Position numbers and translations under genes: made by a program. The notes under the pieces were generated by a model. It saw only the letters and a list, made by a program, of their open reading frames with translations, searched no databases and was not told the DNA's origin. This document shows positions 6,946 through 9,159 of a stretch of DNA of 9,159 nucleotides, in pieces. How positions within the stretch are numbered: position 1 is the first letter of the stretch; each line of letters starts with the position of its first letter. Source of the DNA: an uncultured Pseudomonadota bacterium (GTDB lineage Bacteria; Lernaellota; Lernaellaia; Lernaellales; Lernaellaceae); NCBI GenBank assembly GCA_937967875.1, contig CALBTQ010000867.1, forward strand, positions 1 to 9,159. The letters are read 5' to 3'.

Positions 6946-8286
6946 ATGAATAAAGTCCTGCTCATCGACGACGACAAGACAATCGGCGAAACGCTGCGCC
7001 TGCATTTGTCCAGCCAGGGGTACGAGGTCACGCCGGCCAACCGCATCGCCGAGGGCCGCCGGCTCTGGCAATTGGGCAATCCGGATCTGGTGCTGCTGGA
7101 CCAGAAACTGCCCGACGGCAGCGGGTTGGATCTGCTGCGCGAGGCGAAGCGGGAACGATGGTCGGGCAGCGTGATCATGATCACCGGCTACCAGGACATG
7201 ACCTCGACGATCGACGCGATGAAGTTGGGCGCCTTCGATTACCTACTCAAGCCGCTGAACCTCGACGAATTCGACCTGGTCATCGAGAAGGCCGTGCACA
7301 TCGCCAAACTGGACGCGCGCCTCAAGGCGATCAGCCGCGAGCACACCGAGGACTTCAACCGCTACGACATCGTCGGCAACAGCCCGGCCATCTACAAGGT
7401 CATCAAGCAGATCGGCCTGGCGGCGAACAATCCGGTCACCGTTTTTGTGCAGGGCGAATCGGGCACCGGCAAGGAGTTGATCACGCGCGTGTTGCATCGC
7501 GCGACCAATCCCGAAGAGCCGTTCGTGGCCATCAATTGTTCGGCGATGGTGGAGACGTTGCTGGAAAGCGAATTGTTCGGCCACGAAAAAGGCTCTTTCA
7601 CCAGCGCGCACATGCGCAAGATCGGCAAGCTCGAATTCGCCGGCGCGGGCACGGTGTTTCTGGACGAGATCAGCGAACTGTCGACGAACCTGCAGGCGAA
7701 GTTGCTGCGCGTGATTCAGGAGCGCGAATTCGAGCGCGTGGGCGGGCTGAAATCGTTGCCGCTCAAGGCGCGGATCGTCACGGCGACCAACCGCAATCTG
7801 AAACAATTGGTGCAGGAGGGGCGTTTCCGCGAGGATCTGTACTATCGGCTGCAGGTGTTTTACATCACGCTGCCGCCGTTGCGCGAGCATCGCGAGGACA
7901 TCCCCTTATTGGTCGATCATCTGCTCAAGCGCATCAACATTGAGCTGCACAAGAAAATCGTCAAAGTGGCCGACAACGATCTGGAGCGGCTGATGGCGTT
8001 CGACTGGCCGGGCAACGTGCGCGAATTGTACAACGTGCTGATTCGCGCGGCGGTGGTTTCCAAAGGCGACGTGCTGGTGTTGGGCGATTTCGGCGACCGC
8101 CAGGCAACTCCGCCCGACAGCCTCGGGCGCAGCCTGCCCTCGCTGAAGGAATTGGAAAAGGAACACATCGAGCGCGTGTTGCGCTTCACCAAAGGCAATT
8201 ACGGTGAGGCGTGCGAGATCCTGGGCATCACGCGGCCGACGTTGCGCAAGAAACTGGAGGACTACAACCTGAAGGACTCGCTTTAA
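6946..8286 (+). CDS. Sigma-54-dependent response regulator, NtrC/AtoC family
   Basis: The product has 446 residues in the full three-domain layout. The receiver (1 to about 120) has the acidic pocket D8-D10, phosphoacceptor D52, T80 and K102. The AAA+ domain (about 141-370) has Walker A GESGTGKE (170-177), Walker B VFLDEI (237-242), the FREDLYYRL arginine-finger region (294-302) and GNVREL (356-361). A Fis-type helix-turn-helix lies near residues 417-442 ([20 protein letters not shown]). The loop that contacts sigma-54 reads GSFTSA (216-221) instead of GAFTGA; the Phe and Thr needed for contact are kept. It should activate transcription from -24/-12 promoters after phosphorylation by the upstream kinase. 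The ATG has AAAAGGA eight bases upstream, just after the kinase stop, so the two genes form an operon. Its stop codon overlaps that of the convergent DUF302 gene. Target genes are not identifiable here. Confidence 0.95.
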   Translation: MNKVLLIDDDKTIGETLRLHLSSQGYEVTPANRIAEGRRLWQLGNPDLVLLDQKLPDGSGLDLLREAKRERWSGSVIMITGYQDMTSTIDAMKLGAFDYLLKPLNLDEFDLVIEKAVHIAKLDARLKAISREHTEDFNRYDIVGNSPAIYKVIKQIGLAANNPVTVFVQGESGTGKELITRVLHRATNPEEPFVAINCSAMVETLLESELFGHEKGSFTSAHMRKIGKLEFAGAGTVFLDEISELSTNLQAKLLRVIQEREFERVGGLKSLPLKARIVTATNRNLKQLVQEGRFREDLYYRLQVFYITLPPLREHREDIPLLVDHLLKRINIELHKKIVKVADNDLERLMAFDWPGNVRELYNVLIRAAVVSKGDVLVLGDFGDRQATPPDSLGRSLPSLKELEKEHIERVLRFTKGNYGEACEILGITRPTLRKKLEDYNLKDSL

Positions 8287-8672
8287 TCGGCGATCATCGC
8301 GAGCACCCGGTCGATCCGCTCGCCGACGTCGACAAACAATTCCTGCAAGGTCGAATCGTCGACCATCGCCGCAAACGGTTCGGCGCTGCGCGCCACGATC
8401 GCCGTGCCGCCGTCCTCCTCGAACACCGAAATGTTGCAGGGCAGCATCACCCCGATATCCTTGTTCACCGTCAGCAGCTTGCGCGCCAGCGGCGGATTGC
8501 ACGCGCCCAGAATCACATAGCGATCCATCGTGTGATCGAGTTTCTTTCTCAACGTTTCCTGCACGTCGATGCGCGTGAGGATGCCGAAGCCCTCGTCGGC
8601 CAGCGCGGCGGTAAGCTTTTCGACGGCGGCGTCGAAGGCCAACGAAGTGTTCACCCGTTTGGCGAAATTCAT
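8283..8672 (-). CDS. DUF302 family protein
   Basis: This 129-residue protein is full length for the family. It shows the DUF302 hallmarks: an N-terminal helix after a short strand, an early LTRIDVQETLRKKL segment, then YVILGACNPPLA (about 52-63, with C58) and IGVMLPCN (about 73-80, with C79), followed by VFEEDGGTAIVARS. The biochemical role of DUF302 is not established; members are small alpha/beta proteins common in bacteria. There is no signal peptide or membrane segment, so it is probably cytoplasmic. AAGAGGA precedes the ATG at good spacing. The gene is convergent with the response regulator: the four bases TTAA at 8283-8286 provide the stop codons of both. It may be co-transcribed with the secreted-protein gene 101 bases upstream, if the hairpins between them do not terminate transcription. 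Confidence 0.9.
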   Translation of the reverse strand: MNFAKRVNTSLAFDAAVEKLTAALADEGFGILTRIDVQETLRKKLDHTMDRYVILGACNPPLARKLLTVNKDIGVMLPCNISVFEEDGGTAIVARSAEPFAAMVDDSTLQELFVDVGERIDRVLAMIAD

Positions 8673-8707
8673 TTCATTCCTCTTTTTTTTCGGCGCACCA
8701 TTTCGGT

Positions 8708-8773
8708 CATCGGGGGACGATCGACGCCCCCCGATGCGGCTCCCGACCCGGTGATGGGCGTCAGGTCGAGCCG
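8708..8773 (-). other. Two abutting hairpins after the secreted-protein stop codon
   Basis: Hairpin one has the perfect 9-base arms CATCGGGGG (8708-8716) and CCCCCGATG (8728-8736). Hairpin two begins at the next base: CGGCTC plus GACC (8737-8742, 8745-8748) pairs with GGTC plus GAGCCG (8764-8773), with a two-base bulge. Read on the minus strand they follow directly after the TAA at 8774-8776. Neither is followed by a T-run on either strand, so they are not standard intrinsic terminators. They may stabilise the mRNA 3' end, attenuate transcription into the DUF302 gene, or be a Rho-independent element without a U-tract. Confidence 0.55.
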
Positions 8774-9115
8774 TTACCGGCGAAAACCGGGGGCGAAACG
8801 CAGGCGCATTTTCTTTTCATAATGGCGATCGAGACGATAGGTGTCTTCCAACGGCTTGCGCATGTTGCGGTCATTGCCGCGGATGAAAAACTCGCGTTGG
8901 AATTGCCCCTGGTTCATGTATTGGTTCGCCGTGGCGAAATTGGCGCGATGGGGCGGATTGGGCCCTTCCTTGTCGTACTCCTGTGCGGATTTACGCGAAG
9001 AAGTATCATCGTAGGTTTCCACGGCCTGCTTGTCCGCTTTCTCGTCGGCCAGCGCCGCGGTGACGTTCAGCAACATGACAACCAACAACACCAGTAGTGT
9101 TTTGCCTGAAAAGGT
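8774..9115 (-). CDS. Small secreted protein of unknown function, N-terminus cut by contig end
   Basis: The visible part has 113 residues. It opens with TFSGK and a hydrophobic run, LLVLLVVMLLNV, followed by TAALA before DEK: a good Sec signal peptide with cleavage after ALA, so the mature part is about 90 residues and is exported. The mature chain is highly charged, without Cys, and has a C-terminal part rich in Arg, Lys and Tyr (QREFFIRGNDRNMRKPLEDTYRLDRHYEKKMRLRF). I recognise no family. The genuine start codon lies beyond the contig: the frame continues through the adapter to a GTG there, but those five codons are artificial. Only the first few residues are probably missing. No lipobox or membrane anchor is present. 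The gene points the same way as DUF302; any functional link is unknown. Confidence 0.7.
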   Translation of the reverse strand, partial: TFSGKTLLVLLVVMLLNVTAALADEKADKQAVETYDDTSSRKSAQEYDKEGPNPPHRANFATANQYMNQGQFQREFFIRGNDRNMRKPLEDTYRLDRHYEKKMRLRFAPGFRR

Positions 9116-9159
9116 AGATCGGAAGAGCACACGTCTGAACTCCAGTCACCGAATACGAT
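9116..9159 (+). other. Illumina TruSeq adapter and index (not genomic)
   Basis: From 9116 the sequence begins AGATCGGAAGAGC and continues exactly as the standard Illumina TruSeq index-read adapter up to ...CCAGTCAC at 9149. It is followed by an eight-base i7-like index, CGAATACG (9150-9157), and AT, the first two bases of the next constant adapter part. This is untrimmed library sequence joined to the contig end and should be removed. Confidence 0.98.

Overview
The window looks like a contig from an uncultured Gram-negative bacterium with anaerobic or facultative metabolism. It is GC-rich (about 60% by eye) and carries a two-subunit formate dehydrogenase of the type described in Desulfovibrio, plus an NtrC-type two-component system. 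These features suggest a 'deltaproteobacterial-grade' lineage (Desulfobacterota, Myxococcota or relatives), but nothing here fixes the taxon. The last 44 bases are an Illumina adapter with an index, so the right end is an artefact and the data come from short-read assembly.

Layout. Positions 1-2118 hold the C-terminal half of a molybdenum- or tungsten-dependent formate dehydrogenase catalytic subunit and its complete iron-sulfur subunit, closed by a strong intrinsic terminator (2137-2169). No membrane cytochrome b subunit follows. Positions 2258-5008 hold fdhE, the formate dehydrogenase maturation factor, and, 27 bases downstream, a 595-residue phospholipase D/cardiolipin-synthase-like enzyme with an unusual N-terminal beta-rich domain. 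Positions 5086-8286 hold a membrane-bound sensor histidine kinase and a sigma-54-dependent response regulator, 12 bases apart and probably served by a promoter at 5028-5056. On the minus strand, a DUF302 protein (8283-8672) runs convergently into the regulator gene with overlapping stop codons. Upstream of it lies a small secreted protein of unknown function (8774-9115) whose N-terminus is cut by the contig end. Two abutting hairpins fill the gap between these minus-strand genes.

How the parts fit. FdhA and FdhB form the enzyme that oxidises formate (or reduces CO2). FdhE is the chaperone for its maturation before export, so the first three genes are one functional unit despite the terminator between fdhB and fdhE. 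The phospholipase D-like gene is probably co-transcribed with fdhE but has no known link to formate metabolism. The two-component system senses an unknown extracytoplasmic signal and would activate sigma-54 promoters; no convincing target promoter is visible here, and control of the formate dehydrogenase genes is only a guess from proximity.

I see no mobile element, CRISPR array, RNA gene or clear signature of a wholly new system. The most unusual points are the fdhE/phospholipase D pairing, the GSFTSA variant of the sigma-54 contact loop, the tandem hairpins and the unassigned secreted protein.
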